64,000 nt of DNA from Rhodospirillales bacterium (GCA_028288725.1 JAQGIC010000003.1:1-64000), one strand, 5' to 3'. Counted from the first letter of the stretch, positions 45,980 through 57,436 are shown. The notes: a model not told the origin generated them from the letters alone. Numbers and translations are program-made.

Positions 45980-47662
45980 GTGAGATCACATGATTCCTAC
46001 GGGCTTGGCGCCCGCCTCGATTATCTTGCCGACGGGCATCGTCCCTGGCTGTTGCTGCTGCTCCTGTCGCTGGCGCTCTATCTGCCCGGGCTGGCCAGCC
46101 TGCCGCCGGTCGACCGGGACGAGGCGCGCTATCTCCAGGCGACGCGCCAGATGCTGGAAACCGGCGACTTCCTGCGCATCCGCTACCAGGACGAGGCGCG
46201 CAACAAGAAGCCGGCCGGGGTCTATTGGCTGCAGGCCGCCGCCGTAGCGGGGCTGAGCAGGGCGGACGCCACGGCGGTCTGGCCCTATCGCCTGGTCTCG
46301 CTGCTGAGTGCCACCGCGGCGGTGCTGATGGCATTTCTGTTCGGCCAGCAGATCTTCGATCGGCGGACGGCGCTCGTCGGGGCCGGCCTGCTCGCGAGTT
46401 CGCTCGATCTGGTGTTCGAGGCCCATGTGGCGACGACCGACGCGCTGGTGCTGGCGACCGCCGTCGCGGCCCAGGGCGCGCTCGCCACGGCCTATCTGGC
46501 GTCGCGCCGGGGCGAGCGATTCGGTTGGGGCCTGGCCGCGCTGTTCTGGATCGCCCAGGCCCTCTCGATCCTGGTCAAGGGCCCGGTCGTACCGGCGATC
46601 TCGCTGCTGACGATCCTGGCGCTGGCGATCGCCGACCGGCGCGGCGCCTGGCTGAAGGTGCTCAGGCCGATCTGGGGTGTGCCGCTGCTGCTGGCCCTGG
46701 TGCTGCCCTGGCTGATCAGCATCGAGATCGCGACCCAGGGCCAGTTCCTGACCGACGCGGTCGGCCATGATCTGCTGGGCAAGGTCGCCGGCGCGCAGGA
46801 GGCTCACGGCGCCTGGCCCGGGTATTATCTGGCGCTGTTGCCGGCGACGTTCTGGCCCGGCACGCTGTTCCTGGGCGTGGGCGCGGTCTGGGCCTGGCGC
46901 AACCGCCGTCTGCCGGCCGCGCGCTTCCTGCTCGCCTGGGCAATTCCGTTCTGGATCATGCTCGAAGCCGTGCCGACCAAGCTGCCGCATTATGTCTTGC
47001 CGCTCTATCCGGCGCTGGCTCTCTTGGCGGCCAAGGGGCTGATCGCCGCCGCCGAGGAGGGCATGGTCGTGCCGCGCCGCTGGATCGCCTGGCTGCCGGC
47101 GGCGCTCTGGGCCCTGGTCGCGGTGGCATTGGCGGGCGCGCTGGTGGAATTGCCGCTCCAACTCGGCCATCGCGCCTCGTTCGGCGCCGCCATCGCGGCG
47201 GCGGCGGTGCTGGCCGCCCTCTGGCATCTGCTCTGGCAAGAGCGGGCGCGGGTGAGCCTCGGCAATGCCGGCATCGCCCTGCTGGTGGGTCTCCTGGTCC
47301 TGGCGCCGGCCTTCGCGCTCGTCCTGCCCCGGCTCGATGCGATCTGGCTCAGCCGGTCGGCGGCCGTCCTGGTCGCGACCGAACGGCTGCCGGGCGAGCC
47401 GGTCGTTTCGACCGGCTATACGGAGCCGAGCCTGGTCTTCATGCTGGGGACCGAGACCGGCCTGGTGGCGCCGGCCGTGGCGGCGGCGGACCTGGTCGAC
47501 GGCAAGGCCAAGCTGGCCCTGGTGGCCGATCGGCAGGATCCGGATTTCGCGGCGGCGCTCAAGGCCGCCGGCCGCGCAGCCCGGCCGTTCGGCGCGGTCC
47601 GCGGCTTCGACTATTCGAACGGCCGCTGGATCACGCTCAGGCTCTATCGCCTGGCCCCCTAA
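45980..47662 (+). CDS. Glycosyltransferase family 39 (ArnT-like) membrane protein
   Basis: PPVDRDEARYLQATRQMLETGDFLRIRYQDEARNKKPAGVYWLQ; multiple TMs; GTG start. Confidence 0.9.
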   Translation: MRSHDSYGLGARLDYLADGHRPWLLLLLLSLALYLPGLASLPPVDRDEARYLQATRQMLETGDFLRIRYQDEARNKKPAGVYWLQAAAVAGLSRADATAVWPYRLVSLLSATAAVLMAFLFGQQIFDRRTALVGAGLLASSLDLVFEAHVATTDALVLATAVAAQGALATAYLASRRGERFGWGLAALFWIAQALSILVKGPVVPAISLLTILALAIADRRGAWLKVLRPIWGVPLLLALVLPWLISIEIATQGQFLTDAVGHDLLGKVAGAQEAHGAWPGYYLALLPATFWPGTLFLGVGAVWAWRNRRLPAARFLLAWAIPFWIMLEAVPTKLPHYVLPLYPALALLAAKGLIAAAEEGMVVPRRWIAWLPAALWALVAVALAGALVELPLQLGHRASFGAAIAAAAVLAALWHLLWQERARVSLGNAGIALLVGLLVLAPAFALVLPRLDAIWLSRSAAVLVATERLPGEPVVSTGYTEPSLVFMLGTETGLVAPAVAAADLVDGKAKLALVADRQDPDFAAALKAAGRAARPFGAVRGFDYSNGRWITLRLYRLAP

Positions 47663-47720
47663 ACGGCTTGGGAATGTTGCGCTGCAAGCGCTAGGATGGG
47701 TGCCGAGGAGGCGTCCATCC

Positions 47721-48467
47721 ATGTGTGGCATCTCTAGGCATCTGTCGTTCCTTGTGGCCCTTGCCGCGATCCTGTTCGCTTCCGGCCCCGCGCGGGCCGG
47801 CGAAGCGGTCCAGCTCGTATCGACCGAATATCCGCCCTATATGGCGGCGGCCCTGCCGAACGGCGGGATCACGGTCGATATCGTCGCCCGCGCCTTCCGC
47901 CGCGCCGGGTACGAGCCGGTCGTGACCTTCCGGCCCTGGGCCCGCGCGCTCGACGAGGCGCAGAACGGGGACTATGACGGCATCATCTTCCTGTGGCACA
48001 GCGCCGAGCGCGAAAAATACTTCGCCTTCTCCGACGCGCTGCCGGCCAACCAGATCGGCTTCTACAAGCTGAAGTCGGACCAGATCGCGTTCCGGACGCT
48101 GTCGGATCTGGCGTCCTATACGATCGGCATCGGCCGGGGCTACGTCAATCCGCCCAGCTTCGAGGCGGCGCATCTCCATACCGAGAGTGCAGTGGACGAC
48201 GAGGAAAATCTGCGCAAGCTCGACGCGCGGCGGGTCGACATGGTGCTGATCGACCGCGGCGTCGCGGCCTATCTGCTGGGCACCAGGCTCACCAAGCTCC
48301 GCGGCGAGATGGAATGGGTCAATCCGCCGATCGAGGAACAGATCCAATATCTGGGCCTGCCGATCAATCGGCCGGGCTATCGGGCCAAGCTGGAGGCCTT
48401 CAACCGCGCGCTGGCCAGCCTCTATGCCGACGGCACGGTCAAAAGTCTGATCGCGGAGACGGATTAG
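47721..48467 (+). CDS. Substrate-binding protein, SBP family 3, orphan
   Basis: Signal peptide; VSTEYPPYMAAALPNGGITVDIVARAFRRAGYEPVVTFRPWARAL. Confidence 0.88.
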   Translation: MCGISRHLSFLVALAAILFASGPARAGEAVQLVSTEYPPYMAAALPNGGITVDIVARAFRRAGYEPVVTFRPWARALDEAQNGDYDGIIFLWHSAEREKYFAFSDALPANQIGFYKLKSDQIAFRTLSDLASYTIGIGRGYVNPPSFEAAHLHTESAVDDEENLRKLDARRVDMVLIDRGVAAYLLGTRLTKLRGEMEWVNPPIEEQIQYLGLPINRPGYRAKLEAFNRALASLYADGTVKSLIAETD

Positions 48468-48579
48468 AGCCTGATCCGATCAAACCGGCTCGGTTTGATC
48501 GGTGAATCAGTCTCTAAATATTTGGTTTTAGAGGGCGATTCAGATATGAGGCCGAGCAGGCCTCATATCATCGCGCTAG
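48464..48579. repeat. CTAG-bounded three-hairpin element, long copy
   Basis: TTAGAGCCTGATCCGATCAAACCGGCTCGGTTTGATCGG...GATATGAGGCCGAGCAGGCCTCATATCATCGCGCTAG. Confidence 0.95.
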
Positions 48580-49136
48580 GAGGCGCCTGCCTGCTTCAGC
48601 AGGGTGGCGGCGCGGGACTGGCGCGTTCCGTCGGCGAAATCGACCGCCGAGCGGCCGGTATAATCGCGGGCGTCGAGTTTGGGGTGATGCGAGATCAACA
48701 CGCGGATCACCGCCAGATTGCCGATGGCCGCCGCCATCATCAGCGGCGTGGTGCCGTGGGGATCGAGCGTATCGATCGGGGCGCCACCGTCGAGCAGGGC
48801 CGAGACCGCATCCGGATTGTCCCGCTGTACCGCCCAATGCAGCGCCACGCGGCCGTCCTGATCGCGGATCAGCGGGCGCGCGCCGCCTTGCAGCAGCAGC
48901 TTGATCATCGTCTCGTTGCCGGCGACCGCGGCATACATCAGCGCGGTTTTGCCCTGATCGTCCTGATGGTTCATATCGTCGCCGCGCACGATCTGGGCGC
49001 GCAGACCCTCGACATCGTTGCCTTTGACCGCCTTCGTCGCGTTCAGATATTCATCGAGGGCCCAGGCCGAATGGGGGACCGCGCCGAAGAGAACGGTCGC
49101 AAGCAGAAGCGAGCGGAAAAGCGAACGGGACGACAT
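48576..49136 (-). CDS. Ankyrin repeat protein with signal peptide
   Basis: QGKTALMYAAVAGNETMIKLLLQGGA; HGTTPLMMAAAIGNLAVIRVLISHHP. Confidence 0.9.
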   Translation of the reverse strand: MSSRSLFRSLLLATVLFGAVPHSAWALDEYLNATKAVKGNDVEGLRAQIVRGDDMNHQDDQGKTALMYAAVAGNETMIKLLLQGGARPLIRDQDGRVALHWAVQRDNPDAVSALLDGGAPIDTLDPHGTTPLMMAAAIGNLAVIRVLISHHPKLDARDYTGRSAVDFADGTRQSRAATLLKQAGAS

Positions 49137-49311
49137 GAACGATGGCTCCGGGACGGGCATGTGCGCCCACGCGGCGGCACAGTAGGATGACACCTGCCGC
49201 TTGACCAGCGGCCGCCCGCTGAGATCTTGTGCCGCAGCCCCGCAGATTCCACCCCTTGCAATCCGTCACCGGCTCATCAAGCTGGTCACTTTCGCGACAT
49301 CGGATCTTTTT

Positions 49312-50097
49312 ATGGACCGCGTGCCTTTCGCATTTCCCGACTTCGCTCCGGGCTCGGTCTGGCTGGTCGGCGCCGGCCCGGGCGATCCCGGCCTGCTGAC
49401 GCTGCTTGGGCGGCACGCGCTCGAAGCCGCGGACGCCATCGTCTATGACGCCCTGATCGATCCGCGCCTGCTCGATTTCACGCGCCCCGACGCGCTCCTG
49501 GAATATGCCGGCAAGCGTGGCGGCCGGCCGTCGCCGACCCAGCCGGACATCTCCAAGCGCCTGATCGAACTGGCCCGGTCCGGCCATCGGGTCGTGCGTC
49601 TGAAGGGCGGCGATCCGTTCGTGTTCGGCCGGGGCGGCGAAGAGGCGCTGGCGCTGGCGGACGCCGCCGTGCCGTTCCGCGTCGTGCCGGGCGTCACCGC
49701 CGGCGTCGGCGGGCTCGCCTATGCCGGCATCCCGGTCACCCATCGCGATACCAATCAGGTCTTCGCCATGGTCACCGGCCACGATGCCCAGGGGCTGCTG
49801 CCCGAGGGCGTCGATTGGGCGGCGCTCGCCCGGGCGGCACCGGTCATCGTCTTCTATATGGCTTTTCGCCAATTGGCGGCGATCACGGCACGTTTGATGG
49901 CCGAGGGACGTTCACCCGACGAACCGATCGCGATCGTCAGCAAGGCGGCGCGGGCCGAGCAGCAGGTTCTGGTGGCGACGCTCGCCACGGCCGCCGACGC
50001 GGTCGCCGCCTCGGCGATCGAACCGCCGGCGATCGTGGTGGTGGGTGCGGTCGTGCGCTATCGCGACGCGCTCGATTGGCTGGGACGTCTCTCCTAA
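49312..50097 (+). CDS. cobA: Uroporphyrinogen-III C-methyltransferase
   Basis: VWLVGAGPGDPGLLTLLGRHALEAADAIVYDALI; VRLKGGDPFVFGRGGEEA; GIPVTHRD. Confidence 0.95.
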   Translation: MDRVPFAFPDFAPGSVWLVGAGPGDPGLLTLLGRHALEAADAIVYDALIDPRLLDFTRPDALLEYAGKRGGRPSPTQPDISKRLIELARSGHRVVRLKGGDPFVFGRGGEEALALADAAVPFRVVPGVTAGVGGLAYAGIPVTHRDTNQVFAMVTGHDAQGLLPEGVDWAALARAAPVIVFYMAFRQLAAITARLMAEGRSPDEPIAIVSKAARAEQQVLVATLATAADAVAASAIEPPAIVVVGAVVRYRDALDWLGRLS

Positions 50098-50115
50098 CAA
50101 GCAAAGGGGCTATCG

Positions 50116-51003
50116 ATGGCGACCAAACGCGACAAAAAGCTCGATGGCGAGGTGCTCCGCAATATCCGCGAACGCACGATCATCGAGGATCGCTGGGAGG
50201 TCGTGGGCAACGGCAGCCCGCCCCGGACCAAGAAGCGGAAATATAAATATATCGATGAACTGGCCCGCCTGCAGTTCGAACTGCTCAAGCTGCAGGAATG
50301 GGTCAAGATCGAAGGGCTCAAGGTCTGCGTGCTGTTCGAGGGGCGCGACGCGGCTGGCAAGGGCGGCGTGATCAAGCGCATCACCGAAAGCCTCAACCCG
50401 CGCACCTGCCGCGTCGTGGCACTGGGGACGCCGACCGAACGCGAGCGGACCCAATGGTATTTCCAGCGCTATGTCGCCCAACTGCCGGCGGCAGGCGAAA
50501 TCGTCCTGTTCGACCGGAGCTGGTACAATCGCGCCGGGGTCGAACGCGTGATGGGCTTCTGCTCGGACCAGGAGTACGACGAGTTTCTGCGGGCCTGCCC
50601 GTTGTTCGAGGAGATGCTGGTCCGCTCGGGCATCCACCTGATCAAATATTGGTTCTCGGTCAGCGACAAGGAGCAGGAAGCCCGTTTCGCCGAGCGCATG
50701 GAGAACCCGATCAAGCGCTGGAAACTGTCGCCGATGGATCTGGCATCGCGCGGCAAGTGGGTCGAGTATTCCAGGGCCAAGGACACCATGCTGGAACATA
50801 CCGATACCAAGCTGGTGCCCTGGAACATCGTCGATGCCGACGACAAGAAGCGCGCCCGGCTCAACTGCATCGCCCATCTGCTGCACCAGGTGCCGTATAA
50901 GGACCTGGAGCCGATCAAGGTCGACCTGCCGCCGCGCCAGATCGAAACCGATTATGTCCGGCCGAAGAAGTCCGACCAGCATTGGGTGCCCGAGCTCTAC
51001 TAG
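50116..51003 (+). CDS. ppk2: Polyphosphate kinase 2
   Basis: LFEGRDAAGKGGVIKRITESLNPRTCRVVAL; FDRSWYNRAGVERVMGFC; SPMDLASRGKWVEYSRAKDTML. Confidence 0.96.
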   Translation: MATKRDKKLDGEVLRNIRERTIIEDRWEVVGNGSPPRTKKRKYKYIDELARLQFELLKLQEWVKIEGLKVCVLFEGRDAAGKGGVIKRITESLNPRTCRVVALGTPTERERTQWYFQRYVAQLPAAGEIVLFDRSWYNRAGVERVMGFCSDQEYDEFLRACPLFEEMLVRSGIHLIKYWFSVSDKEQEARFAERMENPIKRWKLSPMDLASRGKWVEYSRAKDTMLEHTDTKLVPWNIVDADDKKRARLNCIAHLLHQVPYKDLEPIKVDLPPRQIETDYVRPKKSDQHWVPELY

Positions 51004-51019
51004 AAAATCAGGTCCTTCC

Positions 51020-51047
51020 CGTCATTCCCGCGAAAGCGCGAATCCAG
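51020..51047. repeat. REP-like palindrome, forward unit of an inverted pair
   Basis: CGTCATTCCCGCGAAAGCGCGAATCCAG. Confidence 0.85.
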
Positions 51048-51087
51048 CGCCACGCGCGAGATGGCGGTAAGAGCTTTTGCGGCAACC

Positions 51088-51115
51088 CTGGATTCTCGCC
51101 GGCGCGGGAATGACG
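51088..51115. repeat. REP-like palindrome, reverse unit of an inverted pair
   Basis: CTGGATTCTCGCCGGCGCGGGAATGACG. Confidence 0.85.
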
Positions 51116-51356
51116 ATGAATTTCTTGGTGGAACGCGATCAAGTCTGACTTATTTCTCTGCACGCGCCATTTTGGGAGATTTTTCGTTTCGCGCGTTGCC
51201 GAAGAGTGCCTTCCCGGACACACCTAACGATTCGGAAATGGTTTGCCTGCAGAATGGGATTGCCTCGCGGTCAGTTTGTCCGTGAATCGGCATGGGCGAT
51301 AGAACCCGGAACTCGTGGGCAGGAACGCGGCGAGAACTTTGTTGGGAGTCGGGCTC

Positions 51357-53366
51357 ATGCGGTTTTCTGACTGGCGGATTTCCCTTAAGGTGGGGGCCGG
51401 TTTCGGCGTCGTCATTCTTCTACTGATCGCCGTGGTGCTCACGGCCTGGCTGGCCTTCAGGACCGCCGACGGCGATTTCGGGCGCTATGCCGCCCTGGCC
51501 GAGACCAACAACCGCCTGCAGTCGGTGCGCGACGGCGTCGCCGTCGCCCGGCTGGAAGTGGTCAAATATCTGGCCGGCGACGTGAAGACGCCGGATCAGG
51601 CCGGCAAGGCGATCGACGATGCGGCCCAGCGAACCGCCGATGCCCAGGGCCAGATCGCCGACCCGGCGATCAAGACGTCTTTGGGCGAGGTCGGCGGCAA
51701 GATCGGCACCTTCAAGGACAAGTTCGCCCAATTGTCGAAGCTGCTGGCCGAGAAACGCTCGCTGCTGCGCGACCAGTTCGACCCGCTCGACGAGACGATC
51801 GACCAGGCGTTCGGCGATTTCGTCGAGACCCTGGCCAATGCCGGCAAGATCGATATCGCGCTCTATCTGAACAACGATGTCGCGCGCCAGGCGTCGGCCG
51901 CGCGCACCAACGTGCTGCGCTATTTCCGCGATGACGATCCGGCGTTCAAGACCAAGGCCGAGGACGCGCTGGCCAAGGTCACCGATGCGGTCGCCCAATT
52001 GCGCATTCGTGTGCCGGATGCCGAATTTCGCAAGAACGTCATCGCGGTGCTCAAGAGCACGGACCAGTTGGTCAACACCTTCCATGAGGCGATCTCGGCC
52101 TATGAGCAGGCCCGCGCGATCGAGTCCAAGGATCTGGCGAACGCCGGCAACGAGATGCTGCAATCCATCGCCGGCATGCTCGAAGGCACGGTCGAGGCGC
52201 AGCGTGCCCTCGGCATCGAGGCGCGCGCGGGTGTCGGCAATGCCCGCAATTCGGTGCTGGTGATGTCGCTGGGCGCGGTGCTGCTCGCCGCCTTGCTGGC
52301 GGTGCTGATCAGCAAGGCGATCGCCAGCCCGGTCGTCCGCCTGACCCATGTCATGCAGGCGCTGGCCGGCGGCGACCAATCCGTCGTCGTCCCGGCGCTC
52401 GACCGCGCCGACGAGGTCGGCCAGATGGCGCGCACGGTCGAAGTGTTCAAGCAGACCGCGATCGAGGCCGAGGCTCTGGGCATCGCCCAGGCCGCGTCCC
52501 AGGCCCGGCGTGACAAGCGCATGCAGTCGCTGGATCAGCTGACCAGCAGCTTCCAGACCGATATCGGCAGCATCATCCTGGACCTGGGGTCGGCGTCGGA
52601 AAGCCTGCGCGGCACGTCCGAGGCGGTATCGGCCGCGGCCGAGGAAACCGGGCGTCAGGCCGAGGTGGTGTCGAGTGCGTCGGACGAAGCCTCGTCGAAC
52701 GTCGATGCCGTGGCAGCCGCGACCGAGGAACTGTCGGCGTCGATCTCGACCGTGGCCGAGCAGGTCGGCCGCTCCGCCGAGATCGCCCGCAAGGCATCCG
52801 AGATGACCGGCCGGACCGATCAGACCGTGCGCGAACTGGCCGAGGCGGCCGAGCGGATCGAGGCGGTCGTGCTGCTGATCAACGATATCGCGAGCCAGAC
52901 CAACCTCCTGGCCCTGAACGCCACGATCGAGGCGGCACGCGCCGGCGAAGCGGGCAAGGGCTTCGCGGTCGTGGCGTCGGAGGTCAAGAGCCTGGCCAAC
53001 CAGACCGCCCAGGCGACCGAGGATATCCGCAATCAGATCGCCTCGATGCAGTCGGTCACCGGCCGCACGGTCACGGCAATCCGCGAGATCGGCGGGACCG
53101 TCGGCGAGATGACCGGCATCGCCAACGAGGTCGCCTCCGCCATGGCCGAGCAGCGCCAGGCGACGGCGGAGATCGCCAAGAACGTCAACCTGGCCGCGGC
53201 CGGCACCAAGGAGGTCTCGCGCAATATCTCGGGCGTCTCGACCGCGACGCTCTCGACCGCGGCGGCAGCGAGCCACGTGCTCGAGGCGGCCGACGGTCTC
53301 GGGCGTCAGGAGGGCGCCTTGCGCGCGACCGTGGACGGTTTCCTGGAAAAGGTGCGGCAGGCTTAG
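51357..53366 (+). CDS. Methyl-accepting chemotaxis protein
   Basis: TM-flanked sensor region; signalling tip [45 protein letters not shown]. Confidence 0.96.
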   Translation: MRFSDWRISLKVGAGFGVVILLLIAVVLTAWLAFRTADGDFGRYAALAETNNRLQSVRDGVAVARLEVVKYLAGDVKTPDQAGKAIDDAAQRTADAQGQIADPAIKTSLGEVGGKIGTFKDKFAQLSKLLAEKRSLLRDQFDPLDETIDQAFGDFVETLANAGKIDIALYLNNDVARQASAARTNVLRYFRDDDPAFKTKAEDALAKVTDAVAQLRIRVPDAEFRKNVIAVLKSTDQLVNTFHEAISAYEQARAIESKDLANAGNEMLQSIAGMLEGTVEAQRALGIEARAGVGNARNSVLVMSLGAVLLAALLAVLISKAIASPVVRLTHVMQALAGGDQSVVVPALDRADEVGQMARTVEVFKQTAIEAEALGIAQAASQARRDKRMQSLDQLTSSFQTDIGSIILDLGSASESLRGTSEAVSAAAEETGRQAEVVSSASDEASSNVDAVAAATEELSASISTVAEQVGRSAEIARKASEMTGRTDQTVRELAEAAERIEAVVLLINDIASQTNLLALNATIEAARAGEAGKGFAVVASEVKSLANQTAQATEDIRNQIASMQSVTGRTVTAIREIGGTVGEMTGIANEVASAMAEQRQATAEIAKNVNLAAAGTKEVSRNISGVSTATLSTAAAASHVLEAADGLGRQEGALRATVDGFLEKVRQA

Positions 53367-54190
53367 GCCCCTTGGCCGCGCTTTACCCCAAAACAATGTT
53401 CCGGGCCCGGAAAGCGCCGCGCGCGCACATCCTCGGCATAGGCCTTGACCGCCTGGTCGATGGTCGGCGCCAGCTCGGCATAGCGCTTGACGAAGCGCGG
53501 GGTGAAATCGCCGAACAGGCCGACGACATCGTCGGTCACCAGCACCTGCCCGTCGCAGGCCGGCGAGGCGCCGATGCCGATGGTCGGGATGGCGAGGCTT
53601 TGGGTGATGGCGCGGGCGACCGGCTCGACGGTGCCCTCGATCACCAGCGCGAAGGCGCCGGCCTCGGCGATGGCGCGGGCGTCGGCCGCGACCTTGGCCG
53701 CCTGCGCCTCGTCCTTGCCCTGGGCCCGGAAACCGCCGGCGGTATGGACCGACTGCGGCATCAGACCGACATGGCCGCAGACCGGAATGCCGCGCTCGGT
53801 CAGGAACCGGACGGTCGGCGCCATCTCGATGCCGCCTTCCAGCTTGACGGCGCCGCAGCCGGTCTCGGCCATGACGCGGGCGGCATTCAGGAACGCCTGC
53901 TCGGGCGAGGCCTGATAGCTGCCGAACGGCAGATCGACCAGGACCAGCGCGCGGGTCGTGCCGCGCATGACGGCGGCACCGTGGGCGATCATCATGTCCA
54001 GCGTCACGGCGAGCGTGCTCGGCAGGCCGTAGAGCACCATGCCGAGCGAATCGCCGACCAGCAGCGCATCGACATGGCCATCCATCAGCTTGGCGAAGGG
54101 CGTCGTATAGGCTGTCAGCCAGACGCTCGGCGTACCGCCCTTGGCGATGTCGCGCACGGTGCGGCGCGCCGTTGCGGAATGGGTGCTCAT
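53363..54190 (-). CDS. panB: 3-methyl-2-oxobutanoate hydroxymethyltransferase
   Basis: [54 protein letters not shown]. Confidence 0.97.
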   Translation of the reverse strand: MSTHSATARRTVRDIAKGGTPSVWLTAYTTPFAKLMDGHVDALLVGDSLGMVLYGLPSTLAVTLDMMIAHGAAVMRGTTRALVLVDLPFGSYQASPEQAFLNAARVMAETGCGAVKLEGGIEMAPTVRFLTERGIPVCGHVGLMPQSVHTAGGFRAQGKDEAQAAKVAADARAIAEAGAFALVIEGTVEPVARAITQSLAIPTIGIGASPACDGQVLVTDDVVGLFGDFTPRFVKRYAELAPTIDQAVKAYAEDVRARRFPGPEHCFGVKRGQGA

Positions 54191-54345
54191 GATGCTTTCA
54201 GCTCCATCGACTGGGACGCGGGCAGTATCCGCTTCGCGGCGCGGTCGGCAAGCCATTCGCCGCGCGTCGACGGTATCGTGATTGACCTGCCCCCACCGCC
54301 GCCGCACTCTCGTCGGATTGCGATCGACAGGCGCGAGAGCAATCC

Positions 54346-55605
54346 ATGACATCGGCCTCATCCCTCGTCGAACAGGCGGTCGGTCACCTGAACGCGCAGC
54401 GCTTCGCCGAAGCCGCCGCCGCGTTCCTGGCCGCGGTCAACGCGACGCCCGCCGACGACGAGGCTTGGCGCGGCCTGGCGCTGGCGCTGGCGCTGCAGGG
54501 GCGGCTGGGCGACTTCATCGGGCTCGCGGATTATCGCGAACGGCGACGGGGCGACGGCTTTCTGTTCTGCCATGAGGCGCTGGGCGTGCTGCTGACCTAC
54601 AAGCTGCGCGGTCATGTGAAGGCGCTGGATGCGGCGCTCGCCGACACCAGCGTCTACAAGCCCTCCTCGCTCTACCAGGCCGGCTGCGCCGATCTGCTCG
54701 ACGGGGACGAGGACGCGGCGTTCGACCGGTTTGCCCGGTTCAAGGCGATCGTCGCCGGGCGCCCGGATCTGCCGATCGGGGCGGACAGCCATTTCAACAT
54801 CGCCTATCGCCAGGGCACGCTGATCGAGGATGCCGATTTCGTTGCGGCGCTGGTCGAGCCGCCCGAGGTCGTCGGCCGGCTGCCGCAGCGGGAGGACGAG
54901 GGTGAAACCCGTCTCGGCGCGCGGCCCTATGTGCTGGCGACGGCATGCGACGCCCGATATTTCGAGCGTTTCGCGCCCGGGTTCGTGGCCAGTGCCGCCC
55001 GGACCATGCCCGGCGCCACCCTGCATTTCCATGTCATGGAGGCGGATGGGCGGAGCCGGGCGCTGTTCGCGGAGCTCGCGGCCGGCGCGCCGGACCTGGC
55101 GCTCAACCTCACGAGCGAGGCGACCAGCCCGTTCAAGAGCGGGGCCTACTATGCCTCGGCCCGCTTCCTGATCGGGCCGGACCTGCTGCGGCGCTACGGC
55201 CGCCCGCTGGTGCTGCTCGATGCCGACGTCGAATTCGAGCAGGCGCTGGACCCGCTGATCGCGGCGATCGCCGGTTCGGGCTTTGCGTGTTTTCGGCATG
55301 ACGGCGCCGGGCCGTGCTCCCGCTATCCGGCGGTATTGAGCGTAATCCTGCCGCAACAAGGCGGGGCGATATTGTTGGAGCGGATCCGGCTGTTCGTGCT
55401 GGCGAAGCTCGACGTCGAGTGGCCATTCAATTGGATGCTCGATCAGGCAGCACTGGGATCGGTCATCCGATGGGCGCGCAAGACCCGGACGGATCCTGGC
55501 GTGGGTGTGCTGAATGATCTGGTCGGCACGCATTTTCAACCGTGGCTCCGGTCGGTCGGCGGCGAAGAAAAAGCAGCCCTGATCAGAGCGGCGAGTGGGC
55601 GATAG
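54346..55605 (+). CDS. Hypothetical protein with TPR-like N-terminus and glycosyltransferase-like C-terminus
   Basis: [62 protein letters not shown]. Confidence 0.65.
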   Translation: MTSASSLVEQAVGHLNAQRFAEAAAAFLAAVNATPADDEAWRGLALALALQGRLGDFIGLADYRERRRGDGFLFCHEALGVLLTYKLRGHVKALDAALADTSVYKPSSLYQAGCADLLDGDEDAAFDRFARFKAIVAGRPDLPIGADSHFNIAYRQGTLIEDADFVAALVEPPEVVGRLPQREDEGETRLGARPYVLATACDARYFERFAPGFVASAARTMPGATLHFHVMEADGRSRALFAELAAGAPDLALNLTSEATSPFKSGAYYASARFLIGPDLLRRYGRPLVLLDADVEFEQALDPLIAAIAGSGFACFRHDGAGPCSRYPAVLSVILPQQGGAILLERIRLFVLAKLDVEWPFNWMLDQAALGSVIRWARKTRTDPGVGVLNDLVGTHFQPWLRSVGGEEKAALIRAASGR

Positions 55606-55665
55606 GGATGACTTCATAGACAGCGATTGATGTGCTTCGGGGCGCGAAGCACTGGGAGAGTGGGA

Positions 55666-57327
55666 ATGGGCATATTCGAGCGGGTGAAGCAGTTCAATTG
55701 GACTATCGAACGCAAGCTCGTCGCCGCCTTCACGGCGGCGATTCTGGTCGGCTTCCTGATCATGATCGGACTTCAGGCGAGCGATCAGCGCGCCAGTCTG
55801 GTCGATCTGGCGGTTTCCGATCTCACGGCGAAGACGACGCAGCTGGGCAACGCCATGCGCATCGGCTTCATGGGGCATGACGGCTCGGCGATCGAGACCG
55901 AGTACAAGCCGATCGCCGACGCGCCCGACACGCAGTTGGCCAGCTTGTCCTCGTTCCAGGACGACGGCACGCTGATCCTGAAGTACGAGAACGACAAGCC
56001 GAACCTGAAGCCGATCGATCTCACCGGGATCCTGAAGGACGCGCCGGACGTGCTGGCCAAGGGCACGCCCTTCGTCAAGACGACCGCGACCCACCTGATC
56101 ACGGTCGTGCCTGTGATGAGCCTGCGCGGCACCAAGGTCATCGGGGGCCTCGCGATCGCCTGGAGCCTCGACGCCCAGAACGCCGCCGTCGCCAAGGCGC
56201 TCAGGAACCAGACGATCGTGGCGCTGGTCGTGATGATCGCGTTGCTGGGCATTCTGGCCTTTCTGCTGCGCTGGATGGTCGTGAAGCCGATCCTGGACAT
56301 CACCGAGGTCATGCGGCGCCTGGCCGGCGGCGAGACCGACATACAGATCCCGGCGGCCGACCGGCATGACGAGATCGGTGCGATGGCGACCTCGGTCATC
56401 GTGTTCCGCGACACCGCTGCCGACGTCGCCCGGATCGAGGCCGAGCGAGAGGAGCAAAAGCGCCTGGCCGAGGAACATCGCCGCCAGACCCTGCTGCAGC
56501 TCGCGGCCCGCCTGGAAAGCAGCGTGAAGACGGTCGCCGATTCCGTTGCCGGTGCGGCCAACCAGGTCGAGCGCAGCGCGCGGTCCATGGCCGAGGCGGC
56601 ACAGACCGCGACGGGCCAGACCTCCGCGGTCGCCGCCGCTTCCGAGGAAACCTCGGTCAGCATCCAGACCGTGGCGGCGGCGGCGGAGGAACTGACCGCC
56701 TCGATCGGCGAGTTGGGCCGACAGGCCGCGGGTTCCGCCAGCGTCGCCGAAGGGGCCGTGATCGAGGCGGGGGCGACCTCGACCAAGGTCGAGCACCTGG
56801 AAGCGGCGGCCGGCCGCATCGGCGAGGTGGTCAAGCTGATCAGCGACATCGCCGCCCAGACCAATCTGCTGGCCCTGAACGCGACGATCGAGGCCGCCCG
56901 CGCCGGCGATGCCGGCAAGGGCTTCGCGGTGGTGGCGTCCGAGGTCAAGAGCCTGGCCGCCCAGACGGGACGCGCGACCGAGGAGATCACGACCCAGGTC
57001 ACCGCGATCCGCACCGCGACCCAGGAGGTCGTCTCGGCGATCCACGGCATCGAGGCGACCATCGCCAAGATCAGCGAGATCGCCGGCGCCATGACCGCCT
57101 CGATCGATCAGCAGGGCCAGGCGACGCAGGAAATCGCGCGCAATGTCCAGCAAGCCGCGACCGGGGCCGGCGAGGTGTCGGAGAACATCGTCGGCGTGAC
57201 CCGGATCGCGGGGGAAACCGGCCGCAATGCCGGCAATATTCTGGGGGCGGCCGGCGATCTGGTGCGCCAGTCGGATCTCTTGACCCAGAGCCTGAACGAG
57301 TTCCTGGCGGCTGCGCGCGCCTCCTGA
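55666..57327 (+). CDS. Methyl-accepting chemotaxis protein (second)
   Basis: HAMP-like [36 protein letters not shown]; tip [41 protein letters not shown]. Confidence 0.96.
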   Translation: MGIFERVKQFNWTIERKLVAAFTAAILVGFLIMIGLQASDQRASLVDLAVSDLTAKTTQLGNAMRIGFMGHDGSAIETEYKPIADAPDTQLASLSSFQDDGTLILKYENDKPNLKPIDLTGILKDAPDVLAKGTPFVKTTATHLITVVPVMSLRGTKVIGGLAIAWSLDAQNAAVAKALRNQTIVALVVMIALLGILAFLLRWMVVKPILDITEVMRRLAGGETDIQIPAADRHDEIGAMATSVIVFRDTAADVARIEAEREEQKRLAEEHRRQTLLQLAARLESSVKTVADSVAGAANQVERSARSMAEAAQTATGQTSAVAAASEETSVSIQTVAAAAEELTASIGELGRQAAGSASVAEGAVIEAGATSTKVEHLEAAAGRIGEVVKLISDIAAQTNLLALNATIEAARAGDAGKGFAVVASEVKSLAAQTGRATEEITTQVTAIRTATQEVVSAIHGIEATIAKISEIAGAMTASIDQQGQATQEIARNVQQAATGAGEVSENIVGVTRIAGETGRNAGNILGAAGDLVRQSDLLTQSLNEFLAAARAS

Positions 57328-57332
57328 GCGAC

Positions 57333-57362
57333 GCCCCGCCGGGCTTCCAGGCCCGGCGGGGC
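57333..57362 (+). terminator. Terminator-like hairpin after second MCP
   Basis: 12-bp perfect stem GCCCCGCCGGGC/GCCCGGCGGGGC with 6-nt loop; weak T tract (ATTCCT). Confidence 0.65.
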
Positions 57363-57436
57363 ATTCCTCCCGTTGCAAATTCGACCTGGACGGCGCAGAA
57401 GTTGACGCTGTCCAGGGCTTCGGAGCCGTTTCGACG

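Noticed and set aside
45986-47731. 581-aa minus ORF antisense to GT39
   Set aside because: Low-complexity Arg/Gln/Gly-rich shadow of a real membrane-protein gene.
51420-53396. 658-aa minus ORF
   Set aside because: Antisense to the MCP at 51357..53366.
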